A DNA stretch of 64,000 nt. Origin: an uncultured Microbulbifer sp. GTDB taxonomy: Bacteria; Pseudomonadota; Gammaproteobacteria; Pseudomonadales; Cellvibrionaceae. The stretch lies in the NCBI RefSeq assembly GCF_947504145.1, contig NZ_CANNGQ010000005.1, forward strand, positions 1-64,000, read 5' to 3'. This document shows positions 8,462-18,125 of the stretch, piece by piece. The notes beneath the pieces are model-generated. The model had not been told where the DNA came from. It did no database searches and saw nothing but the letters and a program-made list of their open reading frames with translations. Within the stretch, counting starts at the first letter, position 1, and each line of letters starts with the position of its first letter. The position numbers and the translations under genes are program-made.

Positions 8462-10864
8462 ATGGAAAGGGATATGAACGTTTCAGGTTTTTACCGGCAG
8501 GGACTGGCGGCCGCAATCGCCATACTGGCCACCGCAGCACACGCGGAAGAGTTGAGCAAAAAGGAAAGCACAGCCGAAGCAATGGAGACCGTGGTTGTGA
8601 CGGCCACCGGTTTCGAGCAGAAGCTTACCGATGCGCCGGCCAGCATTTCCGTGATCAGCCAGGACGAGCTCAAGTCCCGCCCTTTTACCACACTGCTCGA
8701 TGCTGTGAAGTATCAGGAAGGCGTGGATATCGGCAGCAGCCGCGACAAGACCGGGCAGGGTTCCATCAGTATGCGCGGCCTCACTGGTGAGTACACTCTG
8801 GTACTGATCGATGGCAAGCGTCAGAACAACCACGGGGATATTTACCCGAACAACTTTGGTGGCAACCAGTTCAATCATGTTCCGCCCCAGGAAGCCATCG
8901 AGCAGATCGAGGTCATCCGCGGCCCCGCCTCCACCCTGTACGGCGCCGATGCACTGGGTGGTGTGATCAACGTGATCACCAAGCGCCATTCAGACGAGTG
9001 GAGCGGCGGTATGAGCTATGGCCGCAGCCTCCAGACTAATGAAGATTTCGGTGATGACATCACCACCGATTTCAGTGTGCTTGGCCCGGTGATCCCCGGT
9101 GTACTGAGCCTGGGTCTGCACGGCAGTGTATATGAGCGCCTTGCTTCCAACCCGGAATTCCAGCCGGCCGTGGATCCTAGCGGCGACGTGCATGTGCGCT
9201 CCATGGGCTTCGGCAGCGGTGGTCGTACGGTCGACAACACCAGTGAACAGTACGGCGTCAGCTTCTCCTGGAACGCCAGTGACAACCAGTTTGTGCGCTT
9301 CAACTACGACACTTCCGAGCAGGTGTACGACAACACGCCGAGCTTCGATATCAACACCGGTGAAATCACCTATCCGCTGGGTACCAAAGACAATATCGAA
9401 TCCGTATGGCGTGAGAGTGGTGGTCAGGTGAACCCGCGCACCGGTTACGCCGCGGACCAGATGTTTACCCGCGACTGGTGGTCACTGTCACACGAGGGCG
9501 ACTGGGGCTTTGCCAGTAGCAGCGTCTCTCTGAGCTATGTGGATACCAACAACGAAGGCCGTACCCTGCCGTTTACCGTAGCCCAGCGTCTGCAGCTACA
9601 GGACATGTACGACGGTATTGGTGACTATGCAGGCATGGACGAAGAGGCCCGCAAGGCGCTGGCGGAGGAGACCTTCCTGCCCCGTCCACAGCGCACACTC
9701 GCCAGCAACCAGTACACCCTGGACGCGCGTATGGATGTACCCCTGAGCAACGCTCTGGGTGAGCACATGCTGGTGATCGGCGGTCAGGTGATCGACGGTG
9801 AGCTGGAAGACGATGTGTTCGGCATGGAAGACAATGCCGCCGGCGGTATTCAGGAACAGCAGATGTATTCCCTGTTTGTGGAAGACAACTGGACCCCGGT
9901 GGGCGACATGACCCTGACCGCGGGCGTGCGCTATGACAACCACGACACGTTCGGCAGTCAGGTGTCTCCGCGTCTCTACAGCGTGTATGCACTGACCGAT
10001 AGCTGGACCGTAAAAGGCGGTGTGAGCACAGGCTACAAAACGCCGCTGACCACCGACCTGTACGATGGTATTACCGGTTTTGGCGGCCAGGGAACCTCCC
10101 CGTTTGCCGGCAACCCGGATCTGCAGCCGGAAACCAGTGTAAACAGTGAAGTCGCGGTTTACTGGACTGCACCCTCTGGACAGCACAACTTCAATGCCAC
10201 TCTGTTCCAGACGGACTTCAAAGATAAAATCGCCAGTGGCGATACCATCTTTAGCTGTGAGCGCACCGGTGGCGAGCGCCCCTGTGTGAACCTAGGTGCC
10301 TATGACTCTCTCGGCTATGACACCTACAGCCAGAAGATCAACGTCGATGAGGTGGAAATCACCGGTCTCGAACTGGCGGGGCAGGTAGCACTGGCCGAAG
10401 CCTGGTCCCTGCAGGCCAACTACACCTGGACCGACAGCGAGCAGCTCAGTGGCCCGGAAGAGGGGCAGCCGCTCACCAACACCGCCGAGCACATGGCCAA
10501 TGCCACTCTGGACTGGCAGGCCACCGGCGACCTGGAGGTGTACCTGCAGGCTGAGCTTCGCTCTGACCGCTATCGTTCGTGGGACAATGTGTTGGATAAG
10601 CCCCTGTACTTCGAGAACTACCAGGTTCTGAACCTGGGTGCGCGCCTGACCATCAACGAGTACGTATCGGTCAATGGCCGTATCAACAACCTGCTGGACG
10701 AGGACTTCACCTCCTACAGCACGGACTACACCGACCTCAACGGCGACGGTGTCTACGAGTACGCCTCCGGCCGCGGCGCGGTTAGTGAGGTAGTGTTCAC
10801 AGACGACTACAACGTCAAGGACAAGGCCCGCAGCTTCTGGGTCGGCGTCAACGTTTCTTTCTGA
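8462..10864 (+). CDS. TonB-dependent outer-membrane receptor (catecholate siderophore type)
   Basis: An 800-residue outer-membrane gated porin. A signal peptide ends near AAHA|EE (about residue 28), followed by a TonB box in METVVVTATG. The plug domain holds the conserved RGLTGEYTLVLIDGKR and IEVIRGPASTLYGADALGGVINVITK, then the beta-barrel to the terminal aromatic (VGVNVSF). The plug pattern and Fur box point to ferric siderophore uptake (FepA/CirA-like), though the ligand cannot be read from sequence. ATG 8474 is an equally plausible start and gives a cleaner signal peptide. It stands alone, with no ABC permease or siderophore synthesis genes nearby, and ends at a strong terminator. Confidence 0.92.
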   Translation: MERDMNVSGFYRQGLAAAIAILATAAHAEELSKKESTAEAMETVVVTATGFEQKLTDAPASISVISQDELKSRPFTTLLDAVKYQEGVDIGSSRDKTGQGSISMRGLTGEYTLVLIDGKRQNNHGDIYPNNFGGNQFNHVPPQEAIEQIEVIRGPASTLYGADALGGVINVITKRHSDEWSGGMSYGRSLQTNEDFGDDITTDFSVLGPVIPGVLSLGLHGSVYERLASNPEFQPAVDPSGDVHVRSMGFGSGGRTVDNTSEQYGVSFSWNASDNQFVRFNYDTSEQVYDNTPSFDINTGEITYPLGTKDNIESVWRESGGQVNPRTGYAADQMFTRDWWSLSHEGDWGFASSSVSLSYVDTNNEGRTLPFTVAQRLQLQDMYDGIGDYAGMDEEARKALAEETFLPRPQRTLASNQYTLDARMDVPLSNALGEHMLVIGGQVIDGELEDDVFGMEDNAAGGIQEQQMYSLFVEDNWTPVGDMTLTAGVRYDNHDTFGSQVSPRLYSVYALTDSWTVKGGVSTGYKTPLTTDLYDGITGFGGQGTSPFAGNPDLQPETSVNSEVAVYWTAPSGQHNFNATLFQTDFKDKIASGDTIFSCERTGGERPCVNLGAYDSLGYDTYSQKINVDEVEITGLELAGQVALAEAWSLQANYTWTDSEQLSGPEEGQPLTNTAEHMANATLDWQATGDLEVYLQAELRSDRYRSWDNVLDKPLYFENYQVLNLGARLTINEYVSVNGRINNLLDEDFTSYSTDYTDLNGDGVYEYASGRGAVSEVVFTDDYNVKDKARSFWVGVNVSF

Positions 10865-10888
10865 TTCTCCCTCCTTATCCAGGATTCC

Positions 10889-10915
10889 GCCGGCCCCACC
10901 GGGGCCGGCTTTTTT
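10889..10915 (+). terminator. Intrinsic terminator after the TonB-dependent receptor
   Basis: GCCGGCCCC-ACC-GGGGCCGGC forms a 9-bp GC stem followed by six T. It closes the receptor transcript before prfC. Confidence 0.92.
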
Positions 10916-11059
10916 GCCTTCGGCGATCCCTTCTATCCACCTCTCTGGTCAGGTGCCAACCGCGATGCACCACGGCTTTTTGCCGATGCCGCCTCCTGTG
11001 GCCCTCCATCTCCTGTATAATGCGCGCCTGTTTTTTATCCAGCCGTATACAAGGTCCTT

Positions 11060-12643
11060 ATGGGTCAATCTTCCTCTCTGGCGGGCATCAACGGCCGCCG
11101 CACCTTTGCCATCATTTCCCACCCGGACGCCGGTAAAACCACGGTGACCGAGAAGTTACTGCTGTTCGGGAATGCCATTCAGCTGGCGGGCTCGGTCAAA
11201 GGTAAGAAGGGCCCCCACGCCCGCTCGGACTGGATGGCCATGGAGCAGGAGCGGGGTATCTCCGTGACCTCCTCGGTGATGCAGTTCCCCTATAAAGAGC
11301 GGGTGGTGAACCTGCTGGATACCCCGGGGCACGAGGACTTCTCGGAAGATACCTACCGGGTGCTGACCGCAGTGGACTCCGCACTGATGGTGATTGACGG
11401 CGCCAAGGGCGTCGAGGACCGCACTGTCAAACTGATGAATGTGTGTCGTCTGCGCACAACCCCCATCCTGTCATTCATCAACAAGCTGGACCGGGATATC
11501 CGCGATCCCATCGAAGTGATGGACGAGATCGAGGAAGTGCTGAATATCCAGGCGGCGCCCATCAACTGGCCGCTGGGTTCCGGCAAGCTGTTCAAGGGCG
11601 TGTACAACCTCTATACCGACACCATTCATGTGTTTAAACAGGGGCAGGGCCATACCATCCCGGAGGACATCCAGATCAAAGGGCTGGACTCCGACGAAGC
11701 GACCGAGTTGCTGGGCGAATACGCCGAAGAAATCCGTGATGAGATCGAGCTGGTACGGGGTGCCACCCACGAATTTGACCTGGAAGCCTACCGCGCCGGT
11801 AAACTGACACCGGTGTTCTTCGGCACCGCACTGGGCAACTTCGGTGTGCGTGAAATGTTGGACGGCTTTGTAGAGTGGGCGCCAGGCCCCCAGTCCCGCG
11901 CCACCAACGATCGCGAAGTGCAGCCGGCCGAGGAGAAGTTCTCCGGCTTCGTGTTTAAGATCCAGGCGAATATGGATCCCAAGCACCGGGACCGCATCGC
12001 TTTTATGCGGGTCTGTTCCGGCACCTATAGTCGCGGCATGAAAATGAAGCACGTGCGGCTGGGCAAGGATGTAAAAATTGCCGACGCAGTGACCTTTATG
12101 GCCGGCGATCGCACCCATGTGGAAGAAGCCATTGCTGGCGATATCATCGGCCTGCACAACCATGGGACCATTCAGATTGGCGATACGTTTACCGAGGGCG
12201 AGAGCCTGAAATTTACCGGTATTCCGAACTTTGCCCCGGAACTGTTCCGCCGTATCCGCCTGAAAGACCCACTCAAGTTAAAGCAGTTGCAGAAAGGCCT
12301 GCAGCAGCTGTCAGAAGAGGGCTCCACCCAGGTATTTTTCCCCCTCGACAATAACGACATTGTTGTCGGCGCGGTGGGGGTGTTGCAGTTTGAAGTGGTG
12401 GCCTATCGCCTGAAAGATGAGTACAAGGTGGAAGCCATTTACGAAAATGTGAATGTAAGCACCGCGCGCTGGGTCGACAGCGAAAGTGCCAAGGAGCTGG
12501 AAAACTTCAAGCGCAAGGCGAGCATCAACCTGGCCGTGGACGGCTCCGGACACCTGACTTACCTGGCGCCTACCCGGGTAAACCTGCAGCTTGCCGAAGA
12601 GCGCTACCCGGATGTGCGCTTCTACGCGACCCGTGAGCACTGA
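11060..12643 (+). CDS. prfC: Peptide chain release factor 3
   Basis: A GTPase that recycles RF1/RF2 from the ribosome after termination. The 527-residue length matches RF3. G motifs are in place: P-loop HPDAGKTT (residues 21-28), switch/G3 DTPGHEDF, G4 NKLD, plus the RF3-type [11 protein letters not shown] segment. The C-terminal half carries the elongation-factor-like domains. The start [16 protein letters not shown] is typical of the family. Its end overlaps the GTG of the acyltransferase by 11 bp, suggesting coupled expression. Confidence 0.97.
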   Translation: MGQSSSLAGINGRRTFAIISHPDAGKTTVTEKLLLFGNAIQLAGSVKGKKGPHARSDWMAMEQERGISVTSSVMQFPYKERVVNLLDTPGHEDFSEDTYRVLTAVDSALMVIDGAKGVEDRTVKLMNVCRLRTTPILSFINKLDRDIRDPIEVMDEIEEVLNIQAAPINWPLGSGKLFKGVYNLYTDTIHVFKQGQGHTIPEDIQIKGLDSDEATELLGEYAEEIRDEIELVRGATHEFDLEAYRAGKLTPVFFGTALGNFGVREMLDGFVEWAPGPQSRATNDREVQPAEEKFSGFVFKIQANMDPKHRDRIAFMRVCSGTYSRGMKMKHVRLGKDVKIADAVTFMAGDRTHVEEAIAGDIIGLHNHGTIQIGDTFTEGESLKFTGIPNFAPELFRRIRLKDPLKLKQLQKGLQQLSEEGSTQVFFPLDNNDIVVGAVGVLQFEVVAYRLKDEYKVEAIYENVNVSTARWVDSESAKELENFKRKASINLAVDGSGHLTYLAPTRVNLQLAEERYPDVRFYATREH

Positions 12644-13310
12644 CCCGGACATTGAATCCGCAAAACCTGAAGAGATTGTTGCAGTGACTGCCGTAAAGAA
12701 AACAACGATTCCCACACCATTGCCTGAAGAAATGCCGCGCAGTGGTAACTGGTTGACCCAGGGCATTGGCCTGCTGATCGTAAAGGCGCTGGGGTGGCGT
12801 TTCGACGGTGAATTCCCGCCGGAGAAAAAATTGATGGTGGCACTGGCCCCGCACACTTCCAACTGGGACTTTGTAGTGGCCATGCCATTTATCATGGCGC
12901 TGAAGCTGAAGGCTTCCTGGCTGATGAAAAAGGAAGCGTTTTTCTTTCCCTTCAAGGGCCTGTTCCAGTGGTTGGGCGGTATCCCCACGGACCGGTCTGC
13001 AGCGGGCGGCATGGCCAAACAGGTGGCCAGCCAGTTCAAAAAGAACGAAAAAATGTGGGTGGCCATTACCCCGGAAGGTACTCGCAAAAAAGCCACCAAG
13101 TGGAAGAATGGCTTCCTGCGTATCGCTCACGCTTCCAACGTTCCTATATTGCTGGTTGCCTGGGACTTTCCTACCAAGCGGATCTGTATCGACTCCGTGT
13201 ATAAAACTACCGGCAACCTGGAAGTGGATATGCACGAAATACAGCGGCGCTTTAGCAAATACCGCGGCCGCAACCCGGAAAATCAAACCGACTTTGTGGA
13301 TGCGGGCTGA
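12633..13310 (+). CDS. PlsC-like lysophospholipid acyltransferase family protein
   Basis: A 225-residue acyltransferase-fold protein. The catalytic HX4D motif is in APHTSNWDF, a second block [12 protein letters not shown] follows, and the substrate block is ITPEGTRKK. These are the PlsC/AGPAT motifs, so a role in phospholipid or acyl-chain remodelling at the inner membrane is likely, with the acceptor unknown. I chose GTG 12633, overlapping prfC; the first 33 residues are charged and not conserved-looking, so ATG 12732 (MPRSGNW) may be the true start. The protein lacks the long TM helices of classical PlsC. Confidence 0.85.
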   Translation: MSTDPDIESAKPEEIVAVTAVKKTTIPTPLPEEMPRSGNWLTQGIGLLIVKALGWRFDGEFPPEKKLMVALAPHTSNWDFVVAMPFIMALKLKASWLMKKEAFFFPFKGLFQWLGGIPTDRSAAGGMAKQVASQFKKNEKMWVAITPEGTRKKATKWKNGFLRIAHASNVPILLVAWDFPTKRICIDSVYKTTGNLEVDMHEIQRRFSKYRGRNPENQTDFVDAG

Positions 13311-13377
13311 TTGCTGATCTGATGGCAGTTGTTACTGTCCCCGTGTCCCGAACCCGGAAATCGAGGAGGGATTTGCG

Positions 13378-13725
13378 ATGACGATCGTCTTGACTGTGTG
13401 CATAGCCTTTTGTGTGTTTGCACTGATCGTGTGGGGGCTGATGCATATGCGTACCCCGCGTTTTCGCATGGAAAGGGACCAATTCCAGCGCGGGCTGGAA
13501 GACGTCATCGCCGGGCAGGCCGACGACAACGAGTGGCGGGTTCTGGTCAGTTATCCGATGCGTCACGACCCGCCACTGGAAAAGCTGCGCCTGGAATGCC
13601 AGCAGATTGAAGAAGACGAATACACCGGTAAACTACCGTATCTGTTTACCGAGGCCGGCCTGAGCAGGCTGCGTGACCTGCGCGCGCGCCTGCTGGCCCT
13701 GCCATCGCAGGACGAAACCGACTGA
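13378..13725 (+). CDS. Small single-pass membrane protein of unknown function
   Basis: A 115-residue protein with one N-terminal TM helix (about residues 3-23, IVLTVCIAFCVFALIVWGLM) and a charged cytoplasmic tail of about 90 residues containing NEWRVLVSYPMRHDPPLEKLRLECQQIEEDE and a coiled-coil-like RLRDLRARLLAL end. A GAGGAGGG ribosome-binding site precedes the ATG. It lies between the acyltransferase and the M28 peptidase genes, 67 bp from the former. I recognise no family; translation is well supported, function is not. Confidence 0.8.
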   Translation: MTIVLTVCIAFCVFALIVWGLMHMRTPRFRMERDQFQRGLEDVIAGQADDNEWRVLVSYPMRHDPPLEKLRLECQQIEEDEYTGKLPYLFTEAGLSRLRDLRARLLALPSQDETD

Positions 13726-13805
13726 AAGCCGGTCGCTACAACCCGATACGTACAAATCGACAACTACAACCCGATAACAATCCTAACGCTGTAACTGGAG
13801 AAATC

Positions 13806-15212
13806 ATGTTGAAACCTCTGATGCGCATTACCGGTGGCTTTGCTGCCGTACTGCTGGCGATGACGGCGCAGGCCGCACCCCTGAAGCAGGAAGACCTGTC
13901 TGTGGCGGAAGTGCTGCGTGACCGCGCACTGGAGTCCTCCGATGCCTACAGTCTGGTGGAGTCTCTTACCGTGGAAGTCGGGCCGCGTCGCGCCGGCACC
14001 AAAGGGGATGAGCGCGCAGTGGCGTGGGCACAGGAAAAAATGAAAGCCCTGGGTTTCGATCGTGTATACACCGAGCAGATTGACGTTAAACGCTGGGCCC
14101 GCGGCCACGCTCATGCGGAAGTCACTGCGCCTTTTCCGCAGCCACTGGTTGTGACCTCACTCGGTTACGGCGCCTCCACTCCGGAAGGTGGCCTGACTGC
14201 GGAGATCGTCGAGTTCGCCGACGTGGAAGCCCTGATGAAAGCTCCGGCACGCAAGGTCAAAGGCAAAATCGCGTTTATCAACAAGCGTATGGAGCGCGCG
14301 CGCACCGGTGAAGGCTACGGCCCGGCCGTGCAGGGGCGCAGCAAAGGTATGCGCGCTGCGGCGGAAAAGGGTGCGGCGGCCATGCTGCTGCGCTCCGTGG
14401 GTACCGACTCCGACCGCTTCCCCCACACGGGCATGATGTCCATTGATGGTGTGGAAAACCCGGTGCCGGCCCTGGCCCTGTCCGCCCCGGACGCCAACCT
14501 GCTGGAAGCCATGCTGGAGCGCGGTAAGCCGGTAGAAGTCAAGCTGGACGTACACAATCAACCACTGGCCGATGGTCCGTCGTTCAATGTGATCGGCGAA
14601 GTGGTCGGCCGTGAAAAGCCCGAAGAAGTTGTGCTGATCGGCGCGCACCTGGACAGCTGGGACGAAGGAACCGGTGCCCTGGATGACGGCGCCGGCGTTG
14701 CCATTGTGATGGAAACTGCGCGCCTGATCGCAGAGCTGCCGCAGCGTCCCCGCCGCACCCTGCGGGTCGTGTTGTTTGGTGCGGAAGAGATTGGCCTGGT
14801 TGGTGCCCGCCAGTATGTGGATGCGCACAAGGATGAGCTGGACAAGATCATCATGGTTTCTGAATCTGATTTCGGCGCCGGCAAGGTGTGGCGTTTTGAT
14901 ACCCGCATCCCGGAAGGCAAGTTCGCCATCGCCGATCAGATGATGCAGCTGCTGGCCCCGCTGGGTATCGAGCGCGGTAACAACAAGTCATCCGGTGGCC
15001 CGGACAGCAGTGTCTTTGTAGCTCGTGGCGTTCCGGCCATGGGGTTGTATCAAGACGGCACCGACTACTTTGACTACCACCACACGCCGAACGATACCCT
15101 GGACAAGGTTGACCCGGAAAACCTCAAGCAGAACGTGGCGGCCTGGGTTGTCATGTCTTTCCTGGCGACAGAAATGGAAGGGACCTTTGGCCGGGTACCG
15201 GCGGAGCACTAA
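13806..15212 (+). CDS. Secreted M28-family metallopeptidase (aminopeptidase) with PA insert
   Basis: A 468-residue exported peptidase. A signal peptide (MLKPLMRITGGFAAVLLAMTAQAA) is followed by a PA-type insert (about residues 130-235). The M28 catalytic domain has zinc ligands in GAHLDSWDEGTGALDDGAG (His and bridging Asp), FGAEEIG (catalytic and metal Glu), SESD and the final His in YFDYHHTPNDT. M28 enzymes of this layout are co-catalytic di-zinc aminopeptidases or carboxypeptidases releasing amino acids from peptides in the periplasm or outside. It is monocistronic, ending at a clear terminator. Confidence 0.92.
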   Translation: MLKPLMRITGGFAAVLLAMTAQAAPLKQEDLSVAEVLRDRALESSDAYSLVESLTVEVGPRRAGTKGDERAVAWAQEKMKALGFDRVYTEQIDVKRWARGHAHAEVTAPFPQPLVVTSLGYGASTPEGGLTAEIVEFADVEALMKAPARKVKGKIAFINKRMERARTGEGYGPAVQGRSKGMRAAAEKGAAAMLLRSVGTDSDRFPHTGMMSIDGVENPVPALALSAPDANLLEAMLERGKPVEVKLDVHNQPLADGPSFNVIGEVVGREKPEEVVLIGAHLDSWDEGTGALDDGAGVAIVMETARLIAELPQRPRRTLRVVLFGAEEIGLVGARQYVDAHKDELDKIIMVSESDFGAGKVWRFDTRIPEGKFAIADQMMQLLAPLGIERGNNKSSGGPDSSVFVARGVPAMGLYQDGTDYFDYHHTPNDTLDKVDPENLKQNVAAWVVMSFLATEMEGTFGRVPAEH

Positions 15213-15234
15213 GTTCCACCTCTGATTCTCTATT

Positions 15235-15263
15235 AAAAGCCCCGCAATTTGTGGGGCTTTTTT
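15235..15263 (+). terminator. Intrinsic terminator after the M28 peptidase
   Basis: AAAAGCCCC, a 9-base loop, then GGGGCTTTTTT. The A run on the other side would allow weak bidirectional function, but only plus-strand genes flank it. Confidence 0.9.
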
Positions 15264-15355
15264 ACTGCCAGCACATTACCCGCCATCTGATTGACAATGT
15301 CATATCCCGTCGTCATGCTGCCTCCACTTTCATCAGGCAAGTCAAGGAATACGCA

Positions 15356-15850
15356 ATGGCCAATATCACCCTGAAAGGAAATCCCATCACCACCGTTGGT
15401 GAGCTGCCCGCAGCTGGCAGCGAGGCACCGGCATTTACCCTGGTGCAGGGAGATCTGTCGGAACTTACCCTGCAGGACCTGGCGGGAAAACGTGTGGTGC
15501 TGAACATTTTCCCATCCGTAGACACCCCGACCTGCGCCACCTCTGTACGCACGTTCAACGAAAAAGTGGCGTCTCTGGATAATACTGTGGTGGTGTGTGT
15601 GTCTGCGGATTTACCCTTCGCCATGACGCGTTTCTGCGGTGCCGAAGGTATCGACAATGTGAAGCTGGGCTCCGCATTCCGTGCAAGCTTTGGTGGCGAC
15701 TACGGAGTGGCCTTTGAAACCGGCCCATTGAAAGGCCTGCTGTCTCGCGCGGTGGTGGTTATCGACGAGAGCGGTAAAGTGGTTTACACCGAGCAGGTGT
15801 CAGAAACCGCTGATGAGCCAAGTTACGAAGGGGCGATCGGCGCGCTGTAA
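15356..15850 (+). CDS. tpx: Thiol peroxidase (atypical 2-Cys peroxiredoxin)
   Basis: A 164-residue peroxiredoxin of the Tpx class, which reduces peroxides with thioredoxin. The peroxidatic Cys lies in VDTPTCATSVRTFNE (about residue 60) and the resolving Cys in RFCGAEG (about 94). The opening MANITLKGNPITTVGELP is the usual Tpx N-terminus, so I use ATG 15356 rather than the upstream ATG of the longest frame. It is the second cytoplasmic peroxidase in the window after the OhrR-linked enzyme. It is monocistronic and ends at a strong hairpin shared with the convergent gene. Confidence 0.96.
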   Translation: MANITLKGNPITTVGELPAAGSEAPAFTLVQGDLSELTLQDLAGKRVVLNIFPSVDTPTCATSVRTFNEKVASLDNTVVVCVSADLPFAMTRFCGAEGIDNVKLGSAFRASFGGDYGVAFETGPLKGLLSRAVVVIDESGKVVYTEQVSETADEPSYEGAIGAL

Positions 15851-15877
15851 TTCATGCCCGCTGATGGTCGCTTTAAG

Positions 15878-15907
15878 AAAACGCCGCGGAATTTCCGCGG
15901 CGTTTTT
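15878..15907. terminator. Bidirectional terminator between tpx and the LplT-PlsC gene
   Basis: An 11-bp nearly perfect stem (ACGCCGCGGAA and its complement) has A-run and T-run on either side, so it can serve both convergent genes. Confidence 0.92.
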
Positions 15908-15959
15908 GTTTGTGGGACGTGCCGGCAGCGTCACGTTCTTTCGTTGAATATCTTTTGCT

Positions 15960-17846
15960 TTAACGACGCTCGCCGCGCAAATCCAATACGGTTTCCTGCA
16001 GCGCTTCAGCTTTGACCTCTGCTGCGGCGAGTGGGTGACCTGCCACCACGCACACGCGTGACCAGAAGCGACGAGGCAGGGTGCTGAACGCGCGCCCATC
16101 CTTATGGCTGAAGAAGCTGCCCCACAGGCCACGCAATGCCATGGGGATCACCGGTACCGGCGTGCTCTGCAGGATTTTTTCTATGCCCGCCTTGAATGGT
16201 TGCAGTTCACCATCTTTGGTCAGCTGCCCCTCCGGGAAAATGCACAGCAGATCGCCGTCCCTCAGACCCTGCTCGATTTCCTCAAATGCCTTTGCGTACC
16301 CTGCAGGGTCTTGCTGTCGGGAGCAGATGGGAATGGCGCGGCTGGTTTTAAAAATGAAGTGTAAAACCGGAATCTCGTATATGGGCTTGTACATGATAAA
16401 GCGGATGGGGCGACGCACTGCGCCGGCCAGAAGCAGGGCGTCTACATAGCTTACATGGTTGCAGGCAATTATCGCCGGGCCTTCCGCTGGGATTTTTTCC
16501 AGTCCCTGGTGTTTTACCCGGTACATGGTGTGCGACAGCAGCCAGATCAGCAGCCGCATGGCAAATTCTGGAACCCGGTTGAATACGAATATGGCGACTG
16601 CCGCATTCATCAGTGCGATGATCAGGAAAAACTGCGGAATGGTTGCCTTGAGAATGTTCAGGAATACAATCCCCAGTACCGCTGCCACCACCATAAACAG
16701 GGCGTTGAGCACATTGTTTACCGCAATGATTCGTGCGCGAATTTCTGGATCGGAGCGCTCCTGCATCATGGAATAGAGCGGGACGATAAAGAAACCGCCG
16801 AAAATACCGATCAGGGTCAGGTTGACGAGGATTCCCAGGGCGCCATCGTTGGCCCAGAAGGCTGCAACCGTGGTTTCCGCCGGAGGCTGATAATCACCGG
16901 TGGCAGATGCCAATAAAATGCCCACAACGGTCAGCCCTGCCGCACCAATCGGCACCAGCCCCAGCTCCACTCGTCCGCCAGAAAGGCGCCCGCACAGTAG
17001 CGAGCCAATTGCCACACCGATGGTAAAGCAGCACAAAAGCAGGGTGACCAGCGACTCGCTGCCGCCGAGTACATGGCGGGTGAGGCTGGGAATCTGCGTC
17101 AGGTAGGCTGCACCAAGCAGCCAGAACCAGGAAATACCGATGATTGCGTAAAACACCGACGGCTTTTTTGCAGCCTCTTTGAGGATGCGGCCGGTCTGGG
17201 TGATGGGATTGAAGTTGATTTTGAGGTCTGGTGCCGGCGGAATGGCCTCGGGAATTGCACGGCTCACCAGGTAACCGGTAGTGGAGGCGGCCAGAAGCAC
17301 CGCGGAGATCCACAGCAGACCAGACTCACCCTCGCCGGTAAAGCCTGCGAGCAGGCCGCCCACGATGGTGCCCGTGAGAATGGATACAAAGGTCCCCATC
17401 TCCACCAACGCGTTGCCACCTACGAGCTCCGTTTTTTGCAGGTGCTGCGGCAGGATCGCGTATTTCACCGGCCCGAAGAAGGCCGACTGCACGCCGAGCA
17501 GAAACAGCACGCCGAGGCAGAGATAATTATTGCCGGTGTAGAGGGCGCCGATACCCAGTAGCGCTATGCCTATTTCCGCCAGTTTGATGCGGCGGATCAG
17601 CACGCTTTTATCCAGCTTGTCGGCTACCTGGCCGGCGGTGGCAGAGAACAGGAAAAACGGCAGGATAAACAGGCCGGCGGCCAGGTTGATCAGGAAGTTC
17701 GCCTCGCTGGTGGCCAGGCGAAACGCAATCATGACAATCAGTGCGTTCTTGAACACATTGTCATTGAACGCACCCAGAGACTGGGTACAGAAGAACGGTA
17801 AAAAGCGGCGGCTACCCAGCAGTTGGAACTGGTTCTTATGGGCCAT
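15960..17846 (-). CDS. LplT-like MFS transporter fused to a PlsC-type acyltransferase
   Basis: A 628-residue inner-membrane fusion. Residues 1-410 are a 12-TM major facilitator domain of the lysophospholipid transporter type (FCTQSLGAFNDNVFKNALIV, then FFGPVKYAILP). Residues about 420-628 are an acyltransferase with HX4D in CNHVSYVDALL and the block IFPEGQLTKDG. In E. coli, LplT flips lysophospholipid inward and Aas reacylates it; here transport and acylation sit in one chain, without the acyl-ACP synthetase domain of Aas. The role is therefore likely phospholipid repair. It is convergent with tpx and separated from the M13 peptidase gene by a palindromic repeat. Confidence 0.92.
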   Translation of the reverse strand: MAHKNQFQLLGSRRFLPFFCTQSLGAFNDNVFKNALIVMIAFRLATSEANFLINLAAGLFILPFFLFSATAGQVADKLDKSVLIRRIKLAEIGIALLGIGALYTGNNYLCLGVLFLLGVQSAFFGPVKYAILPQHLQKTELVGGNALVEMGTFVSILTGTIVGGLLAGFTGEGESGLLWISAVLLAASTTGYLVSRAIPEAIPPAPDLKINFNPITQTGRILKEAAKKPSVFYAIIGISWFWLLGAAYLTQIPSLTRHVLGGSESLVTLLLCCFTIGVAIGSLLCGRLSGGRVELGLVPIGAAGLTVVGILLASATGDYQPPAETTVAAFWANDGALGILVNLTLIGIFGGFFIVPLYSMMQERSDPEIRARIIAVNNVLNALFMVVAAVLGIVFLNILKATIPQFFLIIALMNAAVAIFVFNRVPEFAMRLLIWLLSHTMYRVKHQGLEKIPAEGPAIIACNHVSYVDALLLAGAVRRPIRFIMYKPIYEIPVLHFIFKTSRAIPICSRQQDPAGYAKAFEEIEQGLRDGDLLCIFPEGQLTKDGELQPFKAGIEKILQSTPVPVIPMALRGLWGSFFSHKDGRAFSTLPRRFWSRVCVVAGHPLAAAEVKAEALQETVLDLRGERR

Positions 17847-17966
17847 ATTGGTCTCCCCAAAGTCCTTTGCGAGCTATGGTAAGCCATTCAGCACGGGAGG
17901 GGCAGGATCAATAAGAAAAGTTCGGTGAAGAAGGGTGGTCTGTTGAAATGATCAAGCCGGAGAGAA

Positions 17967-18080
17967 GGTGGCGATGCCGGGTATTGCTTTGTGAGACCTT
18001 CACCGCCATGGATGGCGGTGCAGAGCCCCCAGGGATGGGTGCACGGCGTGTCTCACAAAGCAATACCCGGCAGCGACACC
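17967..18080. repeat. 114-bp inverted-repeat element with nested hairpin (MITE-like)
   Basis: Perfect 22-bp arms (17976-17997 and 18050-18071, starting GCCGGGTATTGC) extend outward with mismatches to about 31 bp. The centre holds CACCGCCAT-GG-ATGGCGGTG and a GC-rich AGCCCCCAGGGATGGGT segment. It lies in the 279-bp gap 17847-18125. Short ORFs across it on both strands give near-mirror peptides and are by-products of the symmetry. It differs in sequence from the repeat at 4083-4246. Confidence 0.8.
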
Positions 18081-18125
18081 GCCAGCACACAAGAACCGTG
18101 TACTGGCGGAGTGGAGTAACGGGCG

